Part shown: positions 42,097 to 50,172 of the stretch, piece after piece | How positions within the stretch are numbered: the first letter of the stretch is position 1 | Layout: each line of letters begins with the position of its first letter | From: Desulfoluna spongiiphila | Lineage (GTDB): Bacteria > Desulfobacterota > Desulfobacteria > Desulfobacterales > Desulfolunaceae | Length of the DNA: 63,169 bases | NCBI RefSeq assembly: GCF_900101345.1 | Contig: NZ_FMUX01000028.1 | Span: 1-63,169 of the forward strand | Direction of reading: 5' to 3' | Program-made: the position numbers and the translations under genes | Notes under the pieces: generated by a model | Told to the model about the DNA's origin: nothing | Databases searched by the model: none | What the model saw: the letters and a program-made list of their open reading frames with translations, nothing else

Positions 42097-42624
42097 CTAC
42101 TTGTCCTTTTTTTCCGGGGTAAAGGAGAATCCCTTTTCGCCCGGGACGAGCCGCACCTTGACGCGGGTGCTCTTGCCGCTGTCAACTTTGATGGCTCCGG
42201 TAAGCCTGTTAATGACAATGGTTTTTCCCGTGAGGGTGCTTTCGCCGCTCACCACCTTGGGCGGGCCGCCGGTGAGGGTGACCTCTTCCTTGCGGAGGTC
42301 GTACAGGGCTTTGTCGGCAGTGGCGTGTTTCTCTTCAAAGTCCATGGTGACGTTTCCCTCGGCTTCGATGAGGGACAGCCCTTTGGTGGTGTCCCCCTTT
42401 TTTTTGCCGTCTTCGTAGTGGAGCTGGACGGTGTCGGCCTTGAGGACGGCACCGTCGCGGGTGATGCGGACATTGCCGGAGAAGAGGGCGTAGCGACCCT
42501 GGCTGTCGGAGGTGAGGTGATCGGCATTGATGCCGACTTCTCCCTCCTGGGCCATTGCTGCGCCGGGCAGGAAGGCAAGGGCCAGCAGGAGGCACCAGAT
42601 GTATTTAAGGGGAGCGTGTTTCAT
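42097..42624 (-). CDS. lptA: Periplasmic LPS transport protein LptA (OstA-like)
   Basis: 175 aa from the ATG at 42624 with AAAGGA upstream. Signal peptide residues 1-26 (WCLLLALAFLPGAAMA). Mature OstA/LptA domain: VGINADHLTSDSQGRYALFSG (start), NVRITRDGAVLKADTVQLHY, GDTTKGLSLIEAEGNV, LTGGPPKVVSGESTLTGKTI. It forms the periplasmic bridge for LPS. It overlaps the lptC end by 20 nt. Confidence 0.92.
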   Translation of the reverse strand: MKHAPLKYIWCLLLALAFLPGAAMAQEGEVGINADHLTSDSQGRYALFSGNVRITRDGAVLKADTVQLHYEDGKKKGDTTKGLSLIEAEGNVTMDFEEKHATADKALYDLRKEEVTLTGGPPKVVSGESTLTGKTIVINRLTGAIKVDSGKSTRVKVRLVPGEKGFSFTPEKKDK

Positions 42625-43210
42625 CAAATTTTCCTTTGCTCTCTTCAAGGAGCGTACCGTTAACGTTTCCGTCCAGTGTCATCCTGCCGCCGGCAAGGTC
42701 AAGGAACATGGCATCCCCTGTGAGCCGCGAGATGCTGTCGGTAATGACCACCGGGGTCGTGGAGATGATGACCTGGGACTCTTTGGTGTATGTGAGGGCA
42801 TCACTGGTGATGGTTATTCCCCCCCGCGTGACCACCACATTGCCGGACACCTCCATGTTGCGGGTTTCGGTGTCGAGGACGCCCTTGTCGGCGGTCAGGG
42901 TGGTGACGGCGCCTGATTTTTCGAAATACCGGGCGGTGAGCATCAGGAACACGGCTCGGTTTTCCGTGTTGTAGAGGTTGACTGTTTCCGCCTCGACGCT
43001 CCACTCATCCACGCCCTGGCGGGACGAGGTGTGTCGCATCTTGTCCAGGGTCAGGGTCGCCTTTTCGTTGGTGGCAGGTCCGGTGACAGGCACCTCGCCG
43101 CTGCGATGGGTGACCAGAATGACCCCGGTGGACAGGGCGGTGGCCGCCATGATGGCGATGAGCACCCGCCTGATCACCTTTTTGGTGGATATGGTGTTCC
43201 CGCCTTTCAT
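42605..43210 (-). CDS. lptC: LPS export protein LptC
   Basis: 201 aa from the ATG at 43210, which overlaps the kdsC stop as ATGA. One N-terminal membrane anchor (VLIAIMAATALSTGVILV) is followed by the LptC jelly-roll domain with KMRHTSSRQGVDEWSVEAET, NTENRAVFLMLTARYFEKSG, and GVLDTETRNMEVSGNVVV. It links LptBFG to LptA. Confidence 0.9.
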   Translation of the reverse strand: MKGGNTISTKKVIRRVLIAIMAATALSTGVILVTHRSGEVPVTGPATNEKATLTLDKMRHTSSRQGVDEWSVEAETVNLYNTENRAVFLMLTARYFEKSGAVTTLTADKGVLDTETRNMEVSGNVVVTRGGITITSDALTYTKESQVIISTTPVVITDSISRLTGDAMFLDLAGGRMTLDGNVNGTLLEESKGKFDETRSP

Positions 43211-43728
43211 GCAAGGAATCTTTCGATGGCCTCCTCCCAAAGCCCTTTGGCTTTGAGGATTGCCTCGCAGGTCTCCCGGACGGCGCCCTTGCCGCCGGGG
43301 TGGGTGGTGGTCAGGGCGGCGCGTTCCTTGACCTCCTGGACCGCATCGGCAACGGCAACGGAGAGCCCGACCCGTTTCATGATGGGCAGGTCGGGAAGGT
43401 CATCACCGATAAAGGCCATGCGTTCTGCCGGGACCCCCGATTGTTCCACCACCTTTTCAAGGGCGGCGGCCTTGTCCGAGACTCCGTGGAAGAGAAACGG
43501 AATGCCCAGGTTTTGAACACGGGCCTCAAGGGCCCCTGCGGACCGCCCGGTGACGATGGCCGTTTGAACCCCTGCGTCCATGAGGAGCCTTAAGCCGAGG
43601 CCGTCTTTGACGTTGAAGCATTTGATCTGGCTGCCGTCGTCCTGATAGATCACCTCGCCCTGGGTGAGGACGCCGTCCACGTCCATGATGAGCAGGTCGA
43701 TGGAGGCGAGTTTCTCTGTATGGGTCAT
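43207..43728 (-). CDS. kdsC: 3-deoxy-D-manno-octulosonate 8-phosphate phosphatase
   Basis: 173 aa HAD-family enzyme. Motif I LLIMDVDGVLTQGEVIY with the nucleophile Asp, KCFNVKDGLGLRLLMDAG, TGRSAGALEARVQNLGI (motif II), KVVEQSGV and motif III FIGDDLPDLPIMKRVGL. It dephosphorylates KDO-8-phosphate made by the preceding gene product. It overlaps kdsA by 4 nt and lptC by 4 nt. Confidence 0.95.
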   Translation of the reverse strand: MTHTEKLASIDLLIMDVDGVLTQGEVIYQDDGSQIKCFNVKDGLGLRLLMDAGVQTAIVTGRSAGALEARVQNLGIPFLFHGVSDKAAALEKVVEQSGVPAERMAFIGDDLPDLPIMKRVGLSVAVADAVQEVKERAALTTTHPGGKGAVRETCEAILKAKGLWEEAIERFLA

Positions 43729-44552
43729 GCCGTGCCTCCGTCATTTATAATGGCTTTTATGGCCACGATCTTGGGAAGCAGCGTTTCCATCATCTCAAAG
43801 GTGACGGAGTTGGGGCCGTCGCACAGGGCGTTGTCCGGATCAAAGTGGGTCTCCATGAAGAGGCCGTCGGCCCCGGCGGCAATGGCGGCCTGGGCCAGGG
43901 GCGGTGCCTGCCTGCGGTCTCCGCCGGATTTGGTGCCCTGGCCCCCGGGAAGCTGCACCGAATGGGTGGCATCGAAGATGACCGGGCATCCGGTCTCTTT
44001 CATGATCCCTAAGCTTCGCATGTCCACCACGAGGTTGTTGTACCCGAAGGCGGTGCCGCGCTCGGTGAGAAGGATGCGGGCATTTCCTGCGGAGCGCGCT
44101 TTTTCCACGATGTTTTCCATGTCCCAGGGGGCAAGGAACTGTCCCTTTTTGATGTTGACGGGCTTGCCTGTTTCCGCGGCGGCCACGATGAGGTCGGTCT
44201 GCCGGCAGAGCAGGGCAGGGATCTGGATGATGTCTAGGACCTCGGCGGCCTCGGCGGCCTGTGCCGGCGCATGGATGTCCGAAATGACGGGGATGTCGAA
44301 TTCGCGTTTTATCTCTTCTAAGATGCGCAACCCTTCCTGGGGGCCGGGCCCTCGGAACGAGTCGATGCTGGTGCGGTTGGCTTTGTCGTAGGATGCTTTG
44401 AAAATATAGGGAACCCCTTCTTTAACGGTCAGTCGCCGGAGAAAGTCGGCGATCCGCATGCAGATGTCCCGGCTTTCGATAACGCAGGGTCCGGCAATCA
44501 GGAAGGGGGGAGCGTCGGGGCCGGTACGTAGCGAGTGAATGGGGTCTGGCAT
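43725..44552 (-). CDS. kdsA: 3-deoxy-8-phosphooctulonate synthase
   Basis: 275 aa from the ATG at 44552 with AAGGAG upstream. Motifs: FLIAGPCVIESRD, FKASYDKANRTSIDSFRGPG, DIHAPAQAAEAAEVLDIIQI, and HSVQLPGGQGTKSGGDRRQA (read in pieces). Cys23 in AGPCVIES is where metal-dependent KDO8P synthases have their metal-binding Cys, while the metal-free E. coli type has Asn; this one should therefore need a metal. It condenses phosphoenolpyruvate with arabinose-5-phosphate. It heads the minus-strand kds-lpt group. Confidence 0.95.
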   Translation of the reverse strand: MPDPIHSLRTGPDAPPFLIAGPCVIESRDICMRIADFLRRLTVKEGVPYIFKASYDKANRTSIDSFRGPGPQEGLRILEEIKREFDIPVISDIHAPAQAAEAAEVLDIIQIPALLCRQTDLIVAAAETGKPVNIKKGQFLAPWDMENIVEKARSAGNARILLTERGTAFGYNNLVVDMRSLGIMKETGCPVIFDATHSVQLPGGQGTKSGGDRRQAPPLAQAAIAAGADGLFMETHFDPDNALCDGPNSVTFEMMETLLPKIVAIKAIINDGGTA

Positions 44553-45014
44553 ACAAAACTCCTTAAAAAGGTCTCGGGGTTGTTTTATGGCTGCCTCGGA
44601 AAAAGTCGTGGGCGCCTTATCGCGTGTCCGCATCACTGAATAAAAATGTTGCCGACTACCTGTACCAAATAATACCCCATTTTGCGAGGCGCTTTGGTTG
44701 TGACTTTTTACGAATGATTTTTTTGTTTAGGTACGGAATTTGCTGTACCCACCCGGTCTAAGGGATGTATCCCGGAAACCCATCAAAAGTCAAGGAGCCA
44801 AAAGAGCCCTTGATAACCATGGGGTTTGCTGGTATCTGATAGTGTTGATATGCCATAGTGTCCATGATTGCCAAGGGTATCGGGCGTTTTAGTATCAAGT
44901 CCGGTGCAGGCGTCGTGGCCTTGCGTGAACGCATTCTGGACGAATTTTTAGTTCAGGTTTTCTATCATTGCCCCTCATTGTTCTATTTTTGGTGCGGGTG
45001 TCTGGAGATGTAGT
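44553..45014. other. Divergent intergenic region between kdsA and the M23 peptidase
   Basis: About 460 nt, more AT-rich than the flanking genes, with no open frame of note. It should hold the promoters of both divergent genes; no pair is clear enough to mark. A short inverted pair, GGTACGGAATTTGCTGTACC (44731-44750), could form a hairpin. Confidence 0.5.
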
Positions 45015-46406
45015 TTGAGACAAAAAAAAGAAAGCAAAAAAGGGCGGCTGGTGGTCCTGCTTTTCCTTGTAACCCTTGTGGTGGCCGGTTGGTTCGGTAT
45101 CAGCCGCCTGGAGGGAACCCCACCTGACGTGGATTTGGACCTGTCCCTTGAGACCCTGGGGAGCCGGGCCCGGATCACGGGAACCGTGACCGACGAGACC
45201 AGTGGGTTGCGGGAGGTGTGGATCGCGCTGTCCCGTGGTGGCGTCGACAAGGTGATTTACAGCAAAACCTGGCCCAGCGACGGGTTTCCCGGTAAGGGGA
45301 GCACCTTCTCCGATGCCATTGACGTGGATGCAGACCCCGGCAAGCTCGGGCTCACCGACGGCAAGGCCCTGCTTCGCATCCGCGCCACCGACCACTCCCT
45401 TCGCAACCTTCTGAAGGGAAACACCGCTTACATTGAAAAAGAGATCACCATCGATACCCAGCCCCCCATGGTCGATATCCTTACGCGGAGCCACAACGTG
45501 GCCCAGGGCGGGACCGGGGTGGTGGCTTACCGGGTGTCTGAAAAGGTTTCCACGAGCGGGGTCCGCGTGGGGGACAACTTTTTCCCCGGCCACGCCGGGT
45601 ACTTTGAAGGCCATGACAATGTCTACGTGGCTTTTTTTGCCCTGACCCATCTCCAGAAGAAGGGAACCGAAATCCTGGTGGAGGCCGAAGATGCGGCCGG
45701 AAACCGGACCAAGGCCGGGTTTTACCACTACATCATCGGCAAGCAGTTCAAAAACGATCGCATCAACATCAGCGACGGCTTTTTGAACGCAAAGATCCCG
45801 GCCATGAGCGTGGATGCGTTTGGGGCAACCCCGCCCACAAACCTTGAAAAATACCTGGTGATCAACAGCAAGATGCGGGATGACAACAACCGGACCATTC
45901 TTTCAAACGGCATGAAAACCGAGGCCAAGATGCGCTGGAAGGGATCCTTCAAGCAGCTTCCGGGCTCTGCCACCCCGGCCACCTTTGCCGATCACCGAAG
46001 CTACTATTACAAAGGTAAGCGGGTGGACCAGAAGTACCACCTCGGGATGGATTTTGCCTCCATCAAGCATGCCGAGGTGCCTGCGGCCAACGCGGGCAGG
46101 GTGGTGTTTGTCCAGGAGGTGGGGATCTACGGCAGGACCGTTGTCATCGACCACGGCTTTGGGCTTTTATCCAGCTACTCCCACATGAGCTCGGTGCGCG
46201 TCAAAGAAGGCGACCTGCTGCGAAGGGGCGACGTGGTCGGCCGAACCGGCGTCACGGGGCTGGTGGGCGGCGATCATCTTCACTTCGGGATGATCGTGGG
46301 CAATGTGTTTGTCAACCCCATCGAGTGGCTGGACGGCCACTGGATCAAGAACAACATCACATCGAAACTGGCCCAGGTGAAGCGGGAGCTTGGGCAGGCA
46401 CAGTGA
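45015..46406 (+). CDS. Membrane-anchored M23-family (LytM) metallopeptidase
   Basis: 463 aa from a TTG start with GGAG 7 nt before it. A basic N-terminus and one helix (RLVVLLFLVTLVVAGWFGI) anchor the protein; residues 40-260 form Ig-like beta domains (TGTVTDETSGLREVWIALS). The M23 domain is at about 330-440 with YHLGMDFAS and HLHFGM, which carry the zinc ligands His, Asp and His, plus SYSHMSSVRVKEGD. An intact zinc site suggests an active peptidoglycan endopeptidase. It stands alone and is followed by a small terminator. Confidence 0.92.
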   Translation: MRQKKESKKGRLVVLLFLVTLVVAGWFGISRLEGTPPDVDLDLSLETLGSRARITGTVTDETSGLREVWIALSRGGVDKVIYSKTWPSDGFPGKGSTFSDAIDVDADPGKLGLTDGKALLRIRATDHSLRNLLKGNTAYIEKEITIDTQPPMVDILTRSHNVAQGGTGVVAYRVSEKVSTSGVRVGDNFFPGHAGYFEGHDNVYVAFFALTHLQKKGTEILVEAEDAAGNRTKAGFYHYIIGKQFKNDRINISDGFLNAKIPAMSVDAFGATPPTNLEKYLVINSKMRDDNNRTILSNGMKTEAKMRWKGSFKQLPGSATPATFADHRSYYYKGKRVDQKYHLGMDFASIKHAEVPAANAGRVVFVQEVGIYGRTVVIDHGFGLLSSYSHMSSVRVKEGDLLRRGDVVGRTGVTGLVGGDHLHFGMIVGNVFVNPIEWLDGHWIKNNITSKLAQVKRELGQAQ

Positions 46407-46463
46407 TGGGGCAGGCTCAGGCCCCAACGGATGTTGCGGATGACCGCAATCGCTGCCATGGGT

Positions 46464-46481
46464 GACGCCGGGGCGTCTTTT
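46464..46481 (+). terminator. Short intrinsic terminator after the M23 gene
   Basis: GACGCC-GG-GGCGTC followed by TTTT, 58 nt after the stop. The stem is only 6 bp, so the strength is uncertain. Confidence 0.55.
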
Positions 46482-46549
46482 CAAGCTTCCCCTGCGTTAT
46501 ACCCGTAAAGATCGGGCAACACGAACCATCAATTTGGAGCTGAAATCAG

Positions 46550-47722
46550 GTGGGCAAATCATACAAGGTTGAAAAAAGTTACGAAGAGATCAACGCCAGG
46601 ATTAAATCCGGTGAAGTGGTGGTGGTCACGGCCGAGGAGATGATCGGCATTGTGGACGAGAAAGGCCCGGTAGAGGCTGCCCGGCAGGTGGATGTGGTGA
46701 CCACCGGAACCTTTGCGCCCATGTGTTCGTCCGGAGCGTTTCTCAACATCGGCCAGTCTACGCCCTCGGTGCGCACCACGGCCACCTGGTTCAACAACGT
46801 GCCGGCCTACTCCGGCGTTGCGGCGGTGGACTGCTACCTGGGGGCCACGGCGGTCTGTGACGACGATCCCTTGAACAAGGTGTATCCCGGGGAGTTTCGC
46901 TACGGCGGCGGTCACGTCATTGAAGACCTGGTGGCGGGAAAGACGGTTTACATCCGTGCGGACAGCTACGGCACCGCCTGCTACCCCAATCTCCATGTCG
47001 AAAAGGAGATGACCCTTGAAGAGCTCCCGTCGGCCGTGCTCTGCAACCCGAGGAACGCATACCAGAACTACAACTGTGCGGTAAACCCCTCGGACAAGAC
47101 GATCTATACCTACATGGGGACCCTGAAGCCCAAGATGGGCAACGCCAACTACTGTTCGGCCGGGGAACTCTCCCCGCTGCTGAACGATCCCTTGTACAAA
47201 ACCATCGGGTTCGGGACCCGTATTTTCCTGGGCGGCGCCCAGGGCTACGTGGCCGGACCGGGGACCCAGCATCGCCCCGGAAACCCCCGTGGTGAAAACG
47301 ATGTGCCCCTTTCGCCCGCCGGGACCCTCTGGACCATGGGGGACCTTAAAAAAATGTCCCCGGAGTGGCTCCGCGGGGTGAGCATGCGGGGATACGGCTG
47401 CTCCCTTTCCGTGGGGCTGGGGATCCCCATCCCCATCCTGAACGAGGAGATGGCTCAGTACACCGCTGTGCGTGACGAGGAGATCTTCACCCAGGTGGTG
47501 GATTACAGCGACGATTACCCCAACGGGGTGTCCCGCAGCCTGGGCCAGGTCAGTTACAAGGAGCTTAAGAGCGGCAGCATCACCGTGAACGGAGAGACGA
47601 TCTCCACGGTGCCCCTCTCCAGCATGGTCAAAGCCCGCGCCGTGGCCGAGACCCTCAAAGGGTGGATCCAGCGCGGCGAGTTCCTGCTGGGTGTTCCCCA
47701 GGAGCTTTTGCCTGTGGAGTAG
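46550..47722 (+). CDS. DUF39 / HcyBio homocysteine biosynthesis protein (aspartate-semialdehyde sulfurtransferase type)
   Basis: 390 aa from a GTG start with GGAG about 11 nt upstream. The family region covers almost the full length: VVVVTAEEMIGIV, TTGTFAPMCSSGAFLN with Cys59, RADSYGTACYPN with Cys144, NYCSAGELSPLLNDP, FGTRIFLGGAQGYVAGPGTQ (read in parts), and RGYGCSLSVGLGIPIPILNE. In methanogens and Desulfovibrio relatives the family makes homocysteine from aspartate semialdehyde and a sulfur donor, and two Cys are needed. This copy has neither CBS domains nor an adjacent ferredoxin gene, so its electron partner is elsewhere. Confidence 0.9.
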   Translation: MGKSYKVEKSYEEINARIKSGEVVVVTAEEMIGIVDEKGPVEAARQVDVVTTGTFAPMCSSGAFLNIGQSTPSVRTTATWFNNVPAYSGVAAVDCYLGATAVCDDDPLNKVYPGEFRYGGGHVIEDLVAGKTVYIRADSYGTACYPNLHVEKEMTLEELPSAVLCNPRNAYQNYNCAVNPSDKTIYTYMGTLKPKMGNANYCSAGELSPLLNDPLYKTIGFGTRIFLGGAQGYVAGPGTQHRPGNPRGENDVPLSPAGTLWTMGDLKKMSPEWLRGVSMRGYGCSLSVGLGIPIPILNEEMAQYTAVRDEEIFTQVVDYSDDYPNGVSRSLGQVSYKELKSGSITVNGETISTVPLSSMVKARAVAETLKGWIQRGEFLLGVPQELLPVE

Positions 47723-47756
47723 GGCGGGCTTCATCCGCTTTGTCGTTACCCTCAGC

Positions 47757-47968
47757 GTAACTATTCAGCTCAAAATACAGCCTCCGGCGGCAAGGTGCGC
47801 CACCTTGAAAGCTGGTTACGAATGCGCTTTGTCCCTCGTTCCTCGGGTCAAATCACATCCGTATTTGTGTCGGCGTAAACTTAAAATATGGCCTTAAAAC
47901 CTGTTTGTTAAACTTTTCAAAAGTTTAGCCCCTGGCAGGGCCGCCGGAGGCATAAGCTGAATAGTTAC
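47757..47968. mobile_element. MITE-like element, second copy with 14-nt terminal inverted repeats
   Basis: Perfect ends GTAACTATTCAGCT (47757-47770) and AGCTGAATAGTTAC (47955-47968). Inside run GCCTCCGGCGGCAAGGTG, GCGCTTTGTCCCTCGTTCCT, AACTTTTCAAAAGTTT, CCCCTGGCAGGGCCGCC and GGAGGC. It is 212 bp with no coding capacity. Flanking bases (CAGC / CCCG) show no clear target duplication. Confidence 0.8.
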
Positions 47969-48359
47969 CCCGCAGCATCCTTAAATTTCCCATGGCGGGG
48001 ATGCTGTGGGCGGGCCGCCTATTTTTGTATTGCCGATGCCAGGTGACCGGTATATGATCACGGTCATTGTGACGGCATCATCTATGACGTAAAATGGTTC
48101 AGTTCCGACATGAGAATGCCGGCTGGTGGTGCACGCAGTTCCTGGCGACCCGTGTTCCACGCGAGCCTTTCAATTTACCCGCATGAACCACGGACACGTG
48201 GTTACCTGTTCCTATTTCCGGCGTTTATACTATTCCGATGAAACGGCCTGTGCCGGTCATTCCGGTTGCCCTATACGTCTGGCGTGCACTCGGCTCTCTG
48301 CCTGATGCGCCACTGGGTGACCCGGCTCTGCAGGGCTGAAAGTAAAAGGCGAATTCACA
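47969..48359. other. Intergenic region before lepB
   Basis: It starts with a hairpin pairing CCGCAGCATCC with GGATGCTGTGG (about 47969-48009). The remaining ~350 nt show no gene and no clear promoter; the lepB promoter should be here. Confidence 0.5.
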
Positions 48360-49001
48360 TTGGCATCGAAAAAGAGACCCCCTGCTGACTCCTCCCCGGC
48401 CAAAGGCCCCCTTCGCGAGAACATCGAGGCGATTGTCATCGCCCTTATCCTGGCGCTTTTTATCCGGACCTTTGTGGTCCAGGCATTTAAAATCCCGTCG
48501 GGTTCCATGCTCAATACCCTTCAGATCGGCGACCATATCCTGGTGAACAAGTTTATCTACGGGGTAAAGCTTCCCTTTATCCAGAAGACCATCGTTCCCG
48601 TCAAGGACCCGAAGCGTGATGATATCGTGGTCTTCATCTACCCGGAAGATCCCAAGAAGGACTTTATCAAGCGGGTGGTGGGCGTTGAAGGAGACGTGGT
48701 GGAGATGAGGGCCAAGAAACTCTACGTGAACGGGAAGCGGGTGGAGAGGGATTACACGATCCACACCGACCGGCGCGTGCTGCCGGGTCAGCTTACCCAG
48801 CGGGACAACTTCGGTCCCGTCACCGTTCCCAAAGAGTCCCTTTTTGTCATGGGGGATAACCGCGACAACAGCCATGACAGCCGCTTCTGGGGCTTTGTTC
48901 CTTTGAAGGCCGTGAAAGGCAAAGCCTTTATGATCTATTTCTCCTGGAACGGACGGGATCATTCGGTGAGGTGGCGCCGCATGGGGGATATTCTCAGGTA
49001 A
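48360..49001 (+). CDS. lepB: Signal peptidase I
   Basis: 213 aa from a TTG start with AAAAGGCG upstream. One N-terminal helix (AIVIALILALFIRTFVVQAF), catalytic Ser49 in IPSGSMLNTLQIGDHILVNK, catalytic Lys104 in DFIKRVVGVEGD, and box E GDNRDNSHDSRFWG. It cleaves signal peptides of exported proteins at the outer face of the inner membrane. Alone between repeats, it has no operon partner visible. Confidence 0.95.
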   Translation: MASKKRPPADSSPAKGPLRENIEAIVIALILALFIRTFVVQAFKIPSGSMLNTLQIGDHILVNKFIYGVKLPFIQKTIVPVKDPKRDDIVVFIYPEDPKKDFIKRVVGVEGDVVEMRAKKLYVNGKRVERDYTIHTDRRVLPGQLTQRDNFGPVTVPKESLFVMGDNRDNSHDSRFWGFVPLKAVKGKAFMIYFSWNGRDHSVRWRRMGDILR

Positions 49002-49134
49002 AAGAAGGTGATAGGCTAAAGGCGAATTGCCTGGGGAAGCGGGGCTCATTCGATGCACTTATTGCAACGTTGTCTGTGGCCAAGTAGAGAACGGATGATT
49101 TGCCAACAACGGTAGAGACGTCTGAATCCTGCTT

Positions 49135-49191
49135 TAATACCTGTTTATCAAACTTTTTAAAAGTTTGGCCCCCGGCAGGGCCGCCGGAGGC
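49135..49191. repeat. Dispersed repeat, half copy upstream of pyrB
   Basis: AATACCTGTTTATCAAAC, TTTTTAAAAGTTTGGC, CCCCGGCAGGGCCGCC and GGAGGC correspond to the right half of the elements at 24274 and 47757. It ends 46 nt before the pyrB start. Confidence 0.8.
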
Positions 49192-49236
49192 TTGTTTTAA
49201 AGATCATTCCATCCAAAAATTCCAGATTGAGGTGCC

Positions 49237-50172
49237 ATGAAATTAAAGAACAAGGATATTCTGGATATTGAGTCCCTTTCTGCCGAGGAGATCGGGTTGA
49301 TCCTCGACACGGCGGAGAGGATGCGGGAGGTTTCCCGGCGTCCTGTGAAAAAAGTCCCCACCTTGCGCGGGAAGACCATTATTCTTTTTTTCCACGAGCC
49401 CAGTACACGCACCAAGACCTCCTTTGACATTGCCGCCAAGCGCATGAGCGCCGACAGCATTTCCATGGCGGCGAGCTCAAGCAGTCTTGTCAAGGGGGAG
49501 ACCCTGGCCGACACGGCCCTCACCCTTGAGGCGATGAATCCGGATATCATTGTGATGCGCCACTCTTCTGCCGGAGCCCCCCACATGATGGCCCAACGCG
49601 TCAACGCGTCGGTGATCAACGGGGGAGACGGCATGCACGCCCACCCCACTCAGGCCCTCCTCGACATGCTCACCATCCGTGAAAAACTCGGCACCATTGC
49701 CGGAAAACGGGTGGCCATCATCGGCGACATCGCCCACAGCCGGGTGGCTCGTTCCAACATCAACGGGCTCACCAAGATGGGAGCCTCCGTGGTGGTTGCA
49801 GGGCCTTTTACCATGCTCCCCTTCGGTGTGGAGCAGCTGGGCTGTGAGGTGGCGTCTTCGGTGGACGAAGCCGTGGAAGGGGCCGATGTGGTGATGATGC
49901 TCCGGATTCAAAAAGAGCGTCAGGAGAATTTCCTGTTTTCATCGGTGAGGGAGTACTCCAAAAATTTCGGGCTGACCCGGGAGCGGCTCATGCGCGCCAA
50001 TGAGGGGGCCATCGTGATGCACCCGGGCCCCATGAACCGTGGGGTGGAACTCACCAGTGACATCGCCGACGGACCCTGGTCCGTGATTCTCGATCAGGTG
50101 ACCAATGGCGTGGCCGCGCGTATGGCACTATTTTATCTTCTGGCAGGAGGCCGTGATGCTGACAGTGATTAA
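49237..50172 (+). CDS. pyrB: Aspartate carbamoyltransferase catalytic subunit
   Basis: 311 aa with GAGGTG before the ATG. Carbamoyl-phosphate site FHEPSTRTKTSFDIAAKR, the SSLVKGETLADT loop, MRHSSAGAPHMMA, NGGDGMHAHPTQALLDMLTI, and the C-terminal MHPGPMNRGVEL. It makes carbamoyl-aspartate for pyrimidines. No pyrI regulatory subunit follows; the end overlaps pyrC by 17 nt, as in organisms with a PyrB-PyrC pair. Confidence 0.96.
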   Translation: MKLKNKDILDIESLSAEEIGLILDTAERMREVSRRPVKKVPTLRGKTIILFFHEPSTRTKTSFDIAAKRMSADSISMAASSSSLVKGETLADTALTLEAMNPDIIVMRHSSAGAPHMMAQRVNASVINGGDGMHAHPTQALLDMLTIREKLGTIAGKRVAIIGDIAHSRVARSNINGLTKMGASVVVAGPFTMLPFGVEQLGCEVASSVDEAVEGADVVMMLRIQKERQENFLFSSVREYSKNFGLTRERLMRANEGAIVMHPGPMNRGVELTSDIADGPWSVILDQVTNGVAARMALFYLLAGGRDADSD

